Assembly: GCF_019649055.1 (NCBI RefSeq)
Contig: NW_026570247.1
Coordinates: 558,001 to 622,000, forward strand
Length of the DNA stretch: 64,000 nucleotides
Reading direction: 5' to 3'
Source of the DNA: Paramacrobiotus metropolitanus
Lineage: Eukaryota; Tardigrada; Eutardigrada; Parachela; Macrobiotidae
The position numbers and the translations under genes are program-made. Shown here piece by piece: positions 21,797 to 34,700 of this stretch; positions within the stretch are counted from its first letter, which is position 1, and every line of letters starts with the position of its first letter. The notes below the pieces were generated by a model. It made no database searches. It had not been told where the DNA came from and worked only from the letters and a program-made list of their open reading frames with translations.

Positions 21797-24236
21797 ATGC
21801 ACGCGTGTATGTACTCGACTGTATCTTTGGCCTACTTACTCCTCCATAATTTAATCGGTGGAGCCTGGTGTCAGGCAGGTGCGTTAACATAGTCCCACGC
21901 TACAGACACGATTTGTTTAATGTTTACCTATTTAACGTACAGCCTTGGGCAACTGTACAGTACAGTGTGTTTTAATATAAGGGTCGCAGTCAAGCCTTAA
22001 AAAAAGTTCAAGTTCAAAAGAACAAACAATTCCATTTCAAGAACAAACGGGACTTTTGCGTGTGCTTTGAGGAGGAAAAACTAATTTCCCAAGTAGAAAG
22101 GATTCCGGCTAAAAAATAATGGAAATGAAGATAGTCACAGAATTACATAAGGCTTACCAAATAGAAAAAATGTTAAAAACCTAATTATTTTAAATTGCAT
22201 TTTTGAAAACAATTCCAGTTTCCAGTTCTAGTTAAGAACGATAAAAATACAAGACATCTGTTCATTTTATCATTTGCCTTTTAAATAAAATGCAGATGCA
22301 TGCTTCCTGGTGTCATGTAGAGATCATATACTTCCGTGTTTATCCATGTCATGTCTGTAAATCTACATAACCTCTTGTGTTATTTACCTAAATACATTCA
22401 CCTCTTCTACTCGTGTATAAACGCTACTGCTTCTCTCACAGAATATTCATGTTATTATTATTCTACGATCATGTTAGTGCTAATCTTATTCTCTGTTCCT
22501 TCACCTCAGTGAGCATTAAAGCACCTTTGGTATATCATCCGCGTACTCTCATCATTAGCAAAAGCGTGACGTATATCCTTGCCGTACGCTACGTTGCAAA
22601 ATACAGCACCACACCCTTGCTTGCCATAGGAGACATCTCGTGTTATTTTTGCGGCACATCATCCACATTGTATCCGGCGGCCAACATCACCGCCTGCCGC
22701 GGTGAGCAGCGCAACACGCCGGCGTACCGCACGTGGGCGTGTATGCCGGGGAATCTGTGCGGCATCATCTACTACCTCAAGAACCCGCCCTACTACTACC
22801 GCCAGTGCATCGGGAGTATGATAGCCCAGGGCATTGCCAGCCAGTATCCCTGGAGCGATCTGGAGCCGGTGGTGTGCCAGGCGGGGACCGCCGAGTGGCG
22901 CAATGAGGCGACTGGTGCCGCCGGGACGGACAACACCATGACGTGCATCTGTCAGGGGAAGCTGTGTAACTGGTATCCCGAGACCTCCATCCAGATCGCC
23001 ATGGATAATGCCGGCAAACCCAAGCCCCAGGTAATAACGCTGCGGTCATTTCATTTCACGGCATTTCATTTCGAAACTGTGCATTGGTGAAAACTCTATT
23101 CACCATTAAAGATGCGCGTTAAATAGTGTGTGAATTACGCCCTTCATGCAAGTAAACCGAGCTGGGAGTTATACGCTTTCATGGCCAGAGACAATTTATA
23201 CAGATTTTCCGAGAGTTACCTTAGAGTGAAGGTTTTTGGATGGCGAGTTACGCTGCAACTCGATAACTCGCTGTGGTATTTTTGCAGCGAGCACAGATTC
23301 CACCAATTGGCGGTAAGGATCTTTCACCCTACATAGTACATCGGGGCACGTGTGAACCGAGCACTCGGATGATCTTCTAGGCGCCGTTTCCGGCAGTGCG
23401 ACGAGCGGCGCGGGGAAGCCGGCAGCAGCGGGGTCCGGCGGTAACGCACCTCCAGCCAAGCGCTGGCTCTTCGTAACGCATTGAAATTTTGGCAGGTAGC
23501 GGGTCCCTGAATTCCGGTGCAGGAACCAGTGGATCCGGTGGGGCCGTGGGTGGCAGTGGCGGCGGTGATACAGCGGGTGGTAACGCCGCTGGCTCCGATG
23601 ACCCGGGTGCAGTCGGTAACGCGATGGATAGCGGGGACCTCAAAGGTGGCGGTACAGGATCGGCGGGTGGTCGAAGCGGGAATTCCACCGGGAACGGAAC
23701 GACCACGGATCCCGCTGCACAAGGTAACTCTGATGGTTCATCAGCAGCGAGCTTTCGGTCACTTCCTGCAACGAATTTCTCAATGTTTACCAATTAGCGG
23801 TGAATTACAGTATCCGCGTTGGCATGTTATAGTATGGTGATAGCTACTGTATTAATAGCCTAATAAAGTGGCATTTGCTGATTTGTCGGCAGGGTCCGGC
23901 TCCAACCTGGGACTGATTGGTGGAGTTGCCGGCGCCGTGGTACGGTGTGGTTACTGTCTTTCAACCTAGTCAGGCGTTAGAAATTTAGTTCTGATTAAAC
24001 GGTTTTAATGAAACGCGATTGCACTGTATCTGTAACTCTACTTGCCGGATATTATGCTTGTGAATTTACTAGCGGAACTTTGTGTATTGCTGTAATAACT
24101 GCTAAAAACTCCTAACCAATTTTTCCTATAGCTGCTCCTGAGTGCGGTGGGTGGCGGTGTATACTGGTGGCGGAAATCTCGCGCGGCGAAGAAGAAAAAA
24201 AAGGAGGGGGAAGACGAGGAAGAGGATGAAATGTGA
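21797..24236 (+). CDS. LU gene B: type I membrane protein with ten-cysteine LU domain, Gly/Ser linker and basic/acidic tail
   Basis: Exons 21797-21878, 22630-23030, 23288-23312, 23381-23440, 23496-23723, 23893-23939 and 24132-24236 join in phases 1-0-1-1-1-0 for 315 residues. Exon 1 is a signal peptide (MHACMYSTVSLAYLLLHNLI). Exon 2 holds the LU domain: CYFC, five further cysteines, the motif YPWSDLEPVVC, then CICQGKLCNWYP. The 25-nt microexon reads RAQIPPIG. Exons 4-5 make a roughly 95-residue Gly/Ser/Ala/Asp linker ending DPAAQG. The TM helix is split between exon 6 (LGLIGGVAGAV) and exon 7 (LLLSAVGGGVYWW), followed by a Lys-run/Glu-run cytoplasmic tail ending in Met. The fold is that of secreted or surface Ly6/uPAR proteins, which bind protein ligands or receptors; the ligand is unknown. 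Gene C shares every exon and phase. Confidence 0.88.
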
Positions 24237-25308
24237 TAGTTTAAGATACTGTTCGAGCAATCTTGGCTGGCAGATGCCCCGCTGTCCAGCATAGATTCAA
24301 CCTTGGTTTTCCAGGGTACTGTCGGTGTAGGCAAAAATCTTCTTTGATCTGTATTCGCACCTTGGTGTGTCTGTGTTCTGGCAAATTTGTAAACTTTGTA
24401 TGCGACTATGCCGACCACATGTTTGCAGCAATTTGATTTTATGTGGAAAGCGGGGAGGCGGTGATCGAGAGCGTATTCAGGTTTTTTTGTTTAAGTTGTT
24501 GGGTGGATGGTCCGTCCATATCGTGGTTAATTAGAGTACCTATTACCGTGACTGGAGCGTCATAAATTACGATTGCTACTCTTTTCTGTTGTTTTATTAT
24601 GAATGCTTGCTGCTGAGAATTGCACTGTGCCGAGCAGTCAGCGCGTCATGACAACAGATATAAATGTTCAACAATTTTCTGCCGCACTGTAATTTATTCG
24701 ACTGTTTACTGTATTAAATTTTGTCTTGCACATCAAAGGGTCATATCACCGTACAGTACAGTAGTCATAAAGTGCGTACGAGTAAACTCCAACATAAGCA
24801 CTACCAGCGGTACGATCTGCAGCAGCAGGTCACATAAATCAACAGAAGCACTGTACGTTGGTAATTAAAGTGCTCACTTAAAATTTCGTACCATAAGAAT
24901 CACAGGATCAAAGCCTATAGGGAGTCATTAGATAAAGTTATAGTGAGAACTTAGTACTGCACTTTTTTATTTAAATTCTCGTAGTTTTCTTGATTAATAC
25001 TGTATCGTTGGATATGCACAAAGCTGCTGAGTAAGTGCGCTGTAACCCTTTCCAGTTTCCACCGCTTGTATCACGAATAATTGTCGTTTAACTGTAGCAG
25101 CTGCCGCTGACACCTACATCCTGGGTTGCAGTGATCGCTCGACGCAAGCAAGATACTGTTAGAACCATTTTGATATCATGAAATTTTGCTTGAAAACTGG
25201 TAGAAGGATTCCATATTCTTCGTGCTACTGCAGATGACAGGACGGTAGAATCACGGTCCCCGGACAAACCAGCATGACGTTGTGGTGCGCCGATAATGGA
25301 TATGTCGG
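24237..25308. other. Spacer between LU genes B and C
   Basis: It should contain the 3' UTR of B and promoter of C. No exon or repeat element is recognised. Confidence 0.4.
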
Positions 25309-26944
25309 ATGCTGGTATATACGCACATCTTTCTCGGCTACTGGCTCCTCCATAATCTAAGCGGATCCGTACACTGTCAAAGCACAGGTTAGACATTAAA
25401 AGGTTAAATGAGGCGCACCTCAGCTTAAAAGTAGACACACCACAACGGGAAGAATCGCGTTAATCAAAAGCAGAACGGCGGCTTGCACGCTTGCACTCTG
25501 TACTAGTGACAATTATTTGTGTGCAATTTTTTTCACGGAAATTTTAGTTTTATTACACAAGTATACTTAACAAAGTCATAACCTCATTCCCGTTAAGCTA
25601 ACTTAAAGGCAGCACACACACCTTCCTTCTCAACCATATCGCTAAAGAACAGAAACTGCATTTCCCTGCTGAATCTCGATACCAATTCCCTGGCGCAAAA
25701 ATTACATTATCGTACAACTGTATCTATCGAACTAATGGGTTCCCTGTCATGTCTGACAGAACTCACTGGTCCGGATTGTTACGGCTGCACCGCCACCGGC
25801 TCCTCCTCCATGACAGCCCACATGCTGGCCCTTTGCAAAGCCGAACAGCGGAAAGTCGAGAACGCCGGCTACGTGACGACGAAATGCTCGACCGCAGAGA
25901 TGTGCGGCATCATCTACTACAACACCACGTACCCCGACCCTACCTTCCGGCGGACCTGCATCGAGGACGGACGCCCGCAGGCCATCCTCAACCGGTATCC
26001 CTGCAGCGATCTGGAGCCGTTGGTCTGTCAGGCCGATACACCGAACGGCCGGTTCAGCGGCACGCTGTACTGCGTTTGCCAGGGGAAACTCTGCAACTGG
26101 TTCCCCGACGCGTCTATCCGCATTGCTGTCACTAATTCGTGGAAAGACAAGGCACAGGTATCCTGCACGCCTCCCAAAAGTTATACACATTGTAATTTGT
26201 GCCCTTTGCGTAGAGAGTGCAAATCCCACCCATCAGCGGTAAGCGCAGCCTATACACTGTCGCGAGCGTCATAATTACTGGGTGACCTTTAGGATCCGTT
26301 GTCGCCAGCAACCCTCAGCCACCGGCATCGGGGTCCGGCGGTAACACCGTCCTGCGCGATCATGTCAACCGCTCGATTAACGCTACGCTTTGCAGGTAGT
26401 GGCTCGGGTACTTCCAACGCGGGTTCCGGTAGGTCTCCGAGTGCCTCCAGCGCTGGAAGCGGGACCGGCAGCGGTGCTGGTGGCAGTATAACCGGAAATA
26501 ATCCGGACAGCTTGGGTGGCGCTGCGGGGGACGCCGATAACGCGGCGACCGCTGATGGGAGCGGCGGGGTTCCCGCGGATAAAACCGGCGACGCCGGCGG
26601 CGCAGCGGGAGGGCGGGCGAAGGGCTCTGCGTCCGGGGGATCGGGTGCCGTGAATGGAAGCGACACGGGAAGCACAGCAAGTGGTAACCCGTTAGTTACA
26701 CTCAGCATGGCGAAATATACTTAGCTGTTATTGCTTTATCGATAGGTTCGGGAACGAACTGGGCGTTGATTGGAGGGATTGCTGCCGCTCCGGTAGGGTT
26801 CTCTGTCGTCGTGTCTGTCATAGACTTACAGAGTTGTGATGGTGACAGGTGGTGCTTGGGTTGGTCGCTGTATGGTGGTGGCACAAGTCGACCGGCACCG
26901 CGAAACACGCCGCAGAGCACGATGAAAGTGAAGAGGAGTTGTGA
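25309..26944 (+). CDS. LU gene C: paralogue of B
   Basis: Exons 25309-25387, 25760-26157, 26214-26238, 26293-26340, 26396-26683, 26746-26792 and 26849-26944 give 326 residues with the same phases as B. The signal peptide (MLVYTHIFLGYWLLHNLSGS) shares the WLLHNL/YLLLHNLI core with B, direct evidence of recent duplication. The LU domain has CYGC, five further cysteines, YPCSDLEPLVC and CVCQGKLCNWFP. The microexon reads RVQIPPIS. The Gly/Ser/Ala linker (about 113 residues over two exons) is the longest of the set. TM halves are ALIGGIAAAP and VVLGLVAVWWW; the tail is short and ends in SEEEL. Introns are only about 50-60 bp after exon 2, making this the most compact copy. It converges on gene D across a 0.7-kb spacer. 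Confidence 0.88.
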
Positions 26945-27663
26945 GCGATGACAGGGCTTAGTTTCCCATCAACAGGCTCCTGACTGTCTCTTACTCCAGC
27001 GATACTGGTCAGTGATGCACTTACCGGCGACATTGGTCAGCAACAGGTACAAAGCATAAAGATGCTCTTATCTTTTTTTTCCGCAGGGCTGAAAATGGAC
27101 ACCCAATTTAGGGAATTTAGGCGCTTTGGTTGAAGATGCAATGATGGTTTGATGTCACGGATATTTTGTGTATTGGTTCAGTATAATCTCGGCTCGGCCG
27201 GTACGCCAGAGTTCTTATCGTAAAACACTGGCATGAGTACTCGTACATTTGATGCGTCACCCTATGAATGGATAGGCAGTAACTGTGTGTGAAAATTTGA
27301 TTTGTTAATTGCAGTCACTGGACAATGGTTCCACAGTTTCCTCTGACTGTCGCATAATTTTAACGAAGTCTCTCAAGAACCAATCTGTGCAAAGCGCTTT
27401 GTGCACAGTTCTCTTAATTACAGCACCATCCGGCAAAGGATGTGTAAGCAGATTGGAACGTAACAACCAAACATTTCACCTAGTTTTTGACAGCGCCAAA
27501 CCAACCCAAACCAACCAACCCAAACAGCTCGGTACAATCAACATTCCCCAAAGGAATCCACTTGACAGTCGCGGACGCGTAAAAACAGCATGACAACAAC
27601 ATAGCAACCTACCGACAGTGACTGATTCAACATAATCAGTACGCACACGGCAGCGTGATACAA
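26945..27663. other. Convergent spacer between LU genes C and D
   Basis: Both neighbours end here, so it should hold two 3' UTRs. A pyrimidine/A-rich run (ccaacccaaaccaaccaacc) occurs around 27500-27520. No exon is supported. Confidence 0.4.
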
Positions 27664-30186
27664 TCAGATTTCGGCTTCTTCGCCCTCTTCATCCTCATCT
27701 TCCTCCTCCTCTTCCCGGCGTTTCTTCTGGTGTTGGCGCCAGCACATACAACCACACCCAACCAGTAAGGCGACGACCTAAACGCGCAGAGAAAAAGCGT
27801 TGATATCAACCGTTTCTTGGGATGTATCGCTGAATTCGTACTAATGCTCCGGCGATCGCACCAACCAGTACCGGCGAAATCCGGGATTCTGCAAGAAGCA
27901 GCATGTTAATATCGTGACGGATCACCGCGGTTCATTGCTAATATATATGGGCACACCGGCAATTTGCGGACCGTTACCTCACTGACCGACATCTCGCTGA
28001 TGACGACTTCTCGCTGACTAACAATTTATTGAAACGACAACTCGATGACCGACAGATTGCTGAACATCGCGATTTCGCCGAGGACATCTGATGACTAAAA
28101 ACAACTTTCCGAAGCACATCAGACATCTGATGACTAAAAACAACTTTCCGAAGAACATCAGACAGGCCTAAGAAAACCTTAGAAGGCCTAAGAAAAAACA
28201 CTATTAAGCCTTAAATGCCCAGCAAATAGCTTATAAGAAAAAAAACCAGACAGAAAAAATTTAACAGACTTAAGAGCCTAAGAAACTAAGAAATTCTAAG
28301 AAAACCAATCTAAGAAACTCAGGAATGTAGGAAACTCTAGAGAACCTGAGAAACGTAAGAACATTAGAAACCACTAAGACAGCCAAAGAAACAACACTCA
28401 ATACGTTTAGAACCTTTGAACTGTACCGATAAACAAGCTGTCGATCAACGAAATAGTTTCTGCGAGAATTCGGGCAGCGAAATTGTCGAAAAGCGAACTG
28501 TCGGTGAGTAATCTGTCGGCCAGCAAGTTGCATTAATCAGCAATATGTCTGTACGCAAATTTTCGGGGAGCGAAACGGAGATCAGGGAAGTGCCGTGCTA
28601 CCCAGTACCCATATCGGCATATCAGCGCGCTATGTATGGTCAACCTTTCGCAGTGCTGTCGTTGTCGGTTCCATTGGCGGCGCCGTCACCACCACGCTGG
28701 CCCGTTCCATCTCCTGCCTCTGCATCTGCAAATAGACATCAAGTTGTTGAGAAAAGAAAAACTCAGTGAATAAGTAATAACTCGTTACCAGTGGGCGCGG
28801 TCGGCATCGCTGGAATGCTTCCTGAAGAGCACATTTTGGGATGTCAAGTTTCGTCTACGTTTTATTGCGCAGCGCTGCGTCGATAAAATTACCATCGCGG
28901 CTTACCGTTGGCATATGGAATGGGCCGGCGCTAGAAAAGGAAAGTCCAACGTTATACCAGTGATAATGCGCGTACGTGTCAGTTTTGTCGAAATCTCAGA
29001 GCATGAGTTTGATATATCTCTTTGCGCTTGCACTTTCTGGAGTTCTGGCTGATCAGCCAGAACTCCTAACCGAATATTGCGCGCAAAATCGGTACAAAAG
29101 CCAAATGATGTATCCAAACGCCGATGTACTGCAAATCCTTTAATTAACCAGCATAAAAACAGTGCAGGTAAACTATTTTAGAGTTCGCAAAGGCGAAAAA
29201 CTTTCGTGTTCACGTGCTTGACATCTACTTACCTTGGACCTTACGGACCAAGACCTTGGACCTTGGACCTTGGATTTACGGACCTTTTGGAGACGGTACT
29301 AAAAAGCTAGTAGAAACGGTTGGAAACGGTATAGCGACTTCAACTGGACAAAAGCGGGCGAAAGAGTTCTTTAAACAGCGAATATCTATGCAAATACAAC
29401 GGGGAAACGCGATTTGTGTAATGAGTACGATCGCGATCAGGTTAGCATAGAGGAAGTGTTTCTTTTGAAAACGGCGTTTTGTTGTGGTGCATAGTTTGTA
29501 CTCGTACCATGATACTTATTAAAGGTTCAATAACCACTTACCTTGGACGGGTCTTTACCAACATTATCCAGGGCGATCATGACGGAGTCCAGCGGGAACC
29601 AGTTGCAATACTCACCCTCACAGAGACAGTCCACGGTGAACTGCAGATTGGGATCGGGGTCGACCGTTGGTCCGCAGACCAGCGCCTCCGCCGGCGAGAA
29701 GGGATGCCGGCTGGCGATCTGCTGGCCCTCCGCCTGCGGCAGGCAGCCCCGCTGGAACCACGGCTTGCCGTTCTCGTCCAGATGACCGGGTTTAGTGGCG
29801 TAGCTAATGGCACAGTAGTCCTTAAAGCAGCCGGCAATCTGCAGGTCCTGCGGCGCCCGCTCCTTCTGGTTCATCTTGCACAGGGTCGTCTCTTTCGGCC
29901 AGCCGTTCGGTCGCTGGGTGTTGCATTCATAGCAGAGCACCTGGCTCACATCTGCCAAATAACGCAGCAGATACATACTTCCATTTTTCTCATATTTTGC
30001 TCACTTTGAGTGTACGTTCTTATATTTTGCTCACTACGTGTCCAAATTTAAGTATTAAGAAATCTCAGACCACACTTTGCAGAAGGATATCATGTAATAC
30101 TAACCTTGTGAAGTGCCGAAGCCTCTTTCAGCTTCTACCCAATGTATGGTAATCATGCTGCTCACTAACCAACAGTGGATCAACAT
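27664..30186 (-). CDS. LU gene D: type I membrane paralogue with short linker
   Basis: Exons (minus) 30186-30105, 29951-29542, 28930-28906, 28821-28789, 28725-28645, 27888-27842 and 27777-27664 give 263 residues, phases 1-0-1-1-1-0 as in B and C. The signal peptide is MLIHCWLVSSMITIHWVEA. The LU domain has CYEC, five further cysteines, HPFSPAEALVC and CLCEGEYCNWFP. The microexon reads RRPIPYAN. The linker is short (27 residues, Gly/Asp/Asn) with a possible N-glycosylation site NGT. TM halves are VLVGAIAGAL and VVALLVGCGCMCW, then QHQKKRR and a run of Glu/Asp. Intron 2, the one after the LU exon, contains ccttggacc repeats that recreate the exon-2 donor; intron 5 is filled with aagaaa and gacga-type repeats. 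It is the shortest of the genes with split TM exons. Confidence 0.87.
28095..28165. repeat. Tandem duplication, about 40-bp unit x2, in an LU gene D intron
   Basis: The unit catctgatgactaaaaacaa followed by ctttccgaag occurs twice, at about 28085 and 28124, with a single difference. The surrounding intron (27970-28530) contains degenerate units with gacgac/ctcgctgac and ctaagaaa motifs, suggesting repeated local slippage. Confidence 0.65.
29226..29285. repeat. ccttggacc repeats duplicating an exon-2 donor site
   Basis: Five copies of a ccttggacc-like unit lie in LU gene D intron 2. On the minus strand the last copy reads gtccaaggtaagt, identical to the real exon-2 donor at 29537-29548. It may have arisen by duplication of the donor region and could act as a decoy or alternative donor. 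Confidence 0.55.
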
Positions 30187-31725
30187 TCGCAGCGTCCATA
30201 CAGCGACAGCATGTCCCCCAACGACACAGCTCTATCTTATGATTAAACAGGCCAGTTTTCCATCAGACTGGCACACGGTACACGCAGATGCTGTCTGCCC
30301 GTTCTTCGCCATTTAGAAACGGGGGCTTGTTTTAATGCAAAATCACAGCGTCTTTAGCTCGAAACCCTTGAGTGATCCTTTCTCTCAATCTTTCAGTCGA
30401 GTTATTTGGCCTCTTTACAATTCATAAGAATAATACTTTCCGGGATTTTATTTCTCAATATGTACAAAGCGAGCTTCGCTCAACAATTATATTCAAATGA
30501 AGAATTTGTCCCAATTTACATGAGAAGGGACTGTGCACAATACACTCATAGCATTACCACGCATAATCTCCAAACTTAAACGTTGAAACAAAAAACAAGT
30601 CGAGCGACTCTCGCCCGTTCTCAAATACAGTTTATTTCCAATCTCCTTTAAGGTAACAATGCCAGTCTACTTAATAATAGAATAATACTTAATTGTCAGA
30701 ATATGCATGAGTTTCAGTTTCAGTCATAGACATCGTCACATCATCAATGAAGTCGCTACAGTTTCGTTTTACATAACATTAATTTTCGATTTGGGCCAGT
30801 CTAATTTTCTGCAGCATTGCTGCTCTATTTTTATTGTTACAGCATAGCAGTCGTGCTTACAAGTCAGCAGAAAGTTAGAATCGTACTAAGCAAAATGACG
30901 GCGAAAGCGTCTAGAAATAGTGTATTTTCTCGCTTTGAGCCATGTGCCATGGCAACAGGAGCAAAATTGTTTTACTCGAAACACTATGAAACATTTTTAT
31001 TTTTTATTTATTAAGCATACTTATATATTTCACTAGTGTTTTATTGTTATGTTTGCTGCACTAATTTACAGGACTATGGCGTACGCTGTCAGTTTACGCA
31101 ACAACATCAACTTCTCGTAAATCACTCATTTTGCCTCGAATGGTGTATGTGTTCAGCATTGCTATTCTAGATGCGAAAGGTGTAAGAAATGTAAGGTCAT
31201 CAGTGCAGCCACCATTACGGTTAACAGCGCCGAGGAAACACCGGATCACTGGCTCAGTTTATTGTTAATTCAGCGAAATCAAGATTATTTGAGCACCTTG
31301 AGCTGGATATTCTGCAGTCCCTAGTTCGAAATATATATTTTCGATATTTAAATAGCTTCCTTTTCTCCAGCGCGTCAGCTAAAACTGCTGTATTTCCTTA
31401 CAGTTGACGTTTCGTAACATGCGTTTTCTCACTAAAGGGTGCCTTGTACAGCTCGTAGTTACAGATTAACACAATGGTTTTGCTACCGTAACTACAGACA
31501 GTCGTACAAGACTAATGACCAATAACCTGCTCACCATGGTAAACATTAACGACACAAGTAAAATTTCCGCGGAATTCCCCGGTAATCCAGTTATCTAAAG
31601 CACAGCGTTCCCTGTGTAAGGATACCGCTTAAAAAGGATGAGATAACGAACGAAGTGCTGCTAATTCGGCCAGCGCCGGCATTTGCTCCACAAGGATATT
31701 GACGAGTCGTTTTCCTTGATGCAAC
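30187..31725. other. Spacer between LU genes D and E
   Basis: Both neighbours are on the minus strand, so this holds the D promoter and the E 3' UTR. No exon is recognised. Confidence 0.4.
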
Positions 31726-34700
31726 CTACAGTTCCTCGCTTTCTTCCCCCTCTTCATCTTCCGGTTTCTTCTTTTTCTTGGCATTCCGCGACTGATACCA
31801 CCAGTATCCGCCGCCACCGATCAAAGCCACGGCTACCTAGAGAACACCGTAGTGTCACACTGTCATCGCGATGGAATAGGTACTAGGGTACTAGGGTACT
31901 AGGATTAACAAGGCAATTTCCGGGCCGCTTGTCACTCTGTCAGTTCCTGCGTAGTATCATTAGAATCCTCAGAAATTCTATAATATCTCTTCAAAAATGA
32001 AATCGAAGTCATCCAACATATCCGCGCTGGTTTCTCTGAAATCTCTAGATCCACGTTCTTATTTGGGAATGATCTGACTTTGAAGAAAATTATAGGATTT
32101 CTGAGGGTTTGAATGATACTAAGCACGAAACTGATCAGAGTGAGAAACGGTCGGGAGAAATCCCTTGTACTACGACGTAAGTGATACCGTCGCAGTACGA
32201 TCACAGTAATAAACCGTTCTGCCACAAATTATCGCTTACGGTACCACCGAGTGAATTAATTTTCTTGCATACAGCCAAAGCGTATCGAGTCAATGGCACA
32301 AAACCGGTTTTTCAAGAGCAGACGAGCAAACAACGGTTGGAAAAATGTCCTGAATTTTATGCGTTACTGTGTGACACATATTATAACATTCGGAGAAACT
32401 CCTTTACATTCTTAGGAACCAAATGTGACCGCCTGCTACATTGAGCAGGACTATACCGCGCCGATTATCTTACCACGCCGCCAATAATCCCGGCAATCAG
32501 ACCCACGGATATTCCCCCACCTGCAACCATAACAGCCTACGTTCATCCAGTAAACAACTGGAGTCCTGTCCAACGAAAAGCGCTGGTAAACTAGACCCGG
32601 GTGCTTAGTAAGTCAACAGCGTACATACGAGTCATTCGGGTTTCTCAAAACTGAGACATTCGGAAGCAAGAAAAACACAGCCATACTTCGCGATTGCGTT
32701 ACTTATTCAGCTAGCTCATTCGAAAAAACAAACAAACACACAGCCTGATTCGCACACAAGGTTCTAACTGATAAGAGCGCGCTGTTCGTTACCTTGCGCT
32801 GCCGCATCCGCATCCGTTCCATTGCCCGACGTCCCGTTGGATCCGGTCAGCGTACCGACACCTCCCTTACCATCGCCACCCTTCAGCCCGTCACTTCCCC
32901 CGGTTCCATCGCCACCGCTGTCGTCGCCCCCCGCTGCGCCACTCCCGCCACCGGACGCGTCGCCCGCTCCCGACGCCGCCGTCAGATCACACGGTCCCCC
33001 GCTGGTGGTCGCTGAAAAGCACCGTCAAGAGCTGCGCGACGCAGGGTTTGCTTGATTGACTGCTCTACTGATTGGTAAAGCGCGTCAACGAACACTTTCA
33101 CATACAATATGTCCTTTTCGACGCAGCACAGGGATTATTCTAGGCCCGTTGCGTTCGAGAGTGCGCCTTACCGATAACCGCGTTGGGACTGGGTAGGCTT
33201 CCTAAAGGTCAAGCGAGTGCTGACATGAGCTGGTTCCGACTGAACAAACGCGGAATACTGCCGCAGGGCTTACCGTCGATATTGGGTATGGGCTTGCGCT
33301 GCAACGAGCACCAGTGGTTTTATCATAAATACTTCGGTTTTTTTCATACTTCGGTCACTTCAAGTACAGGTGTTCATATTTCCGTCACCTTCAATTGGTG
33401 TTGAAATTTCGTGGCACACAAAAATACCGGAAATAAAGAGTTTTCATAGTAAAAACTTATACTCATGCATTTCAAAAATCGATTACGTAATTATTAGTGA
33501 TTTGTACAAGCTGGTACATGAGGTTATTGATGCAAGCGCATCAACAGGCTGTTTTCTAATTGTTCATTACTTAAAGCGTAATGTGAAGTTTGTCTTGAAA
33601 ATTGCTAAAAAATTTCCATTCTTTGGCTTTTCGAATTTGTCACAAAAATAGCGACAATTCCAAGAAAATGGAGCAACCATTCTAAGAAACCAGCATAGGT
33701 TCTCGTGTTAGGATTTTCAGGTGGTTTTGCCGGTGGGTGCAACCTTACAGCTCGAAAAAAACCTCGGTGGAACAGTGAACACCCAAATCGGAAATGCGCA
33801 TCGGACAGTTTTTTGAAGCGGCAAACCGTTTTACCGTGTATGAGTGAATACGCACCTTAGATTTGTCCACTTTGCTATTATTGACGGCGATCCAGACGGA
33901 TTCCTCCGGGTACCAGTTGCAGTTCTTGCCCTGGCAGAAGCATGTATGCGTCCGGATCGCTCCGGTCTTGGAGTCCGTCACCCCCACCGTACAAATCAGC
34001 GGCTCCGTGGCCGTAAAGGGATGATTGGCCACGGCCTGCCGGCAGTAGGATCCGTGCAGGCACGAACGCCAGAAGCCCGGATGACCCGGCACCGCATCGA
34101 AACTGAAATACCCGAACGTCAGACTGCAGACCTGATCCACGAAGCAGATATTCGGCGGCTGTGTGCCGTCGTTGCCGGTCTGGGTTTTCCGGCAGTTGTC
34201 CGACATCTCCGGTGATCTGTGTATACCCTGCGAAAATCCGTAAGTACTCGCAACGGTCAAGGATGCTATATGAGCAACTCGTATGGCATTGTCGGTCAAT
34301 GGTGGATTTCTTTGGCGGACTTACATCGGTCGTGTTGCACCGGTAGCACGGTACGCCTTTTACGGACGGATCTGCAACGCACCAATCATGCTCAACGAGG
34401 AAATACCAGCTTCAAGTATGAATTATGGGAAGCGGAGCCGGTACAAACAGTAAACCCTGCCGATATACACCTTATAAACCAAAGCACCTGAAGTTGGAAA
34501 GTAATTACCTTGGAACTTTAAGCGGCTCTTCCCGTAGACTATTGCACAGGTGGAATCATGTACACTGTACAGTGAACCCGCCTCCTTATTAATCTTCATA
34601 CACAGTCATACACTTCATCTTCAACGAAACCGAAAATATCCATGCAAACTGACCTGCTAGTACAATTAGGCGACGATCGAAACAGCTCAGCCCAGAAGCG

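Noticed and set aside
21648-25438. Two similar minus-strand frames (21648-21890 and 25088-25438) sharing RLDYGG-type peptides
   Set aside because: The similarity is the antisense of the homologous signal-peptide exons of LU genes B and C.
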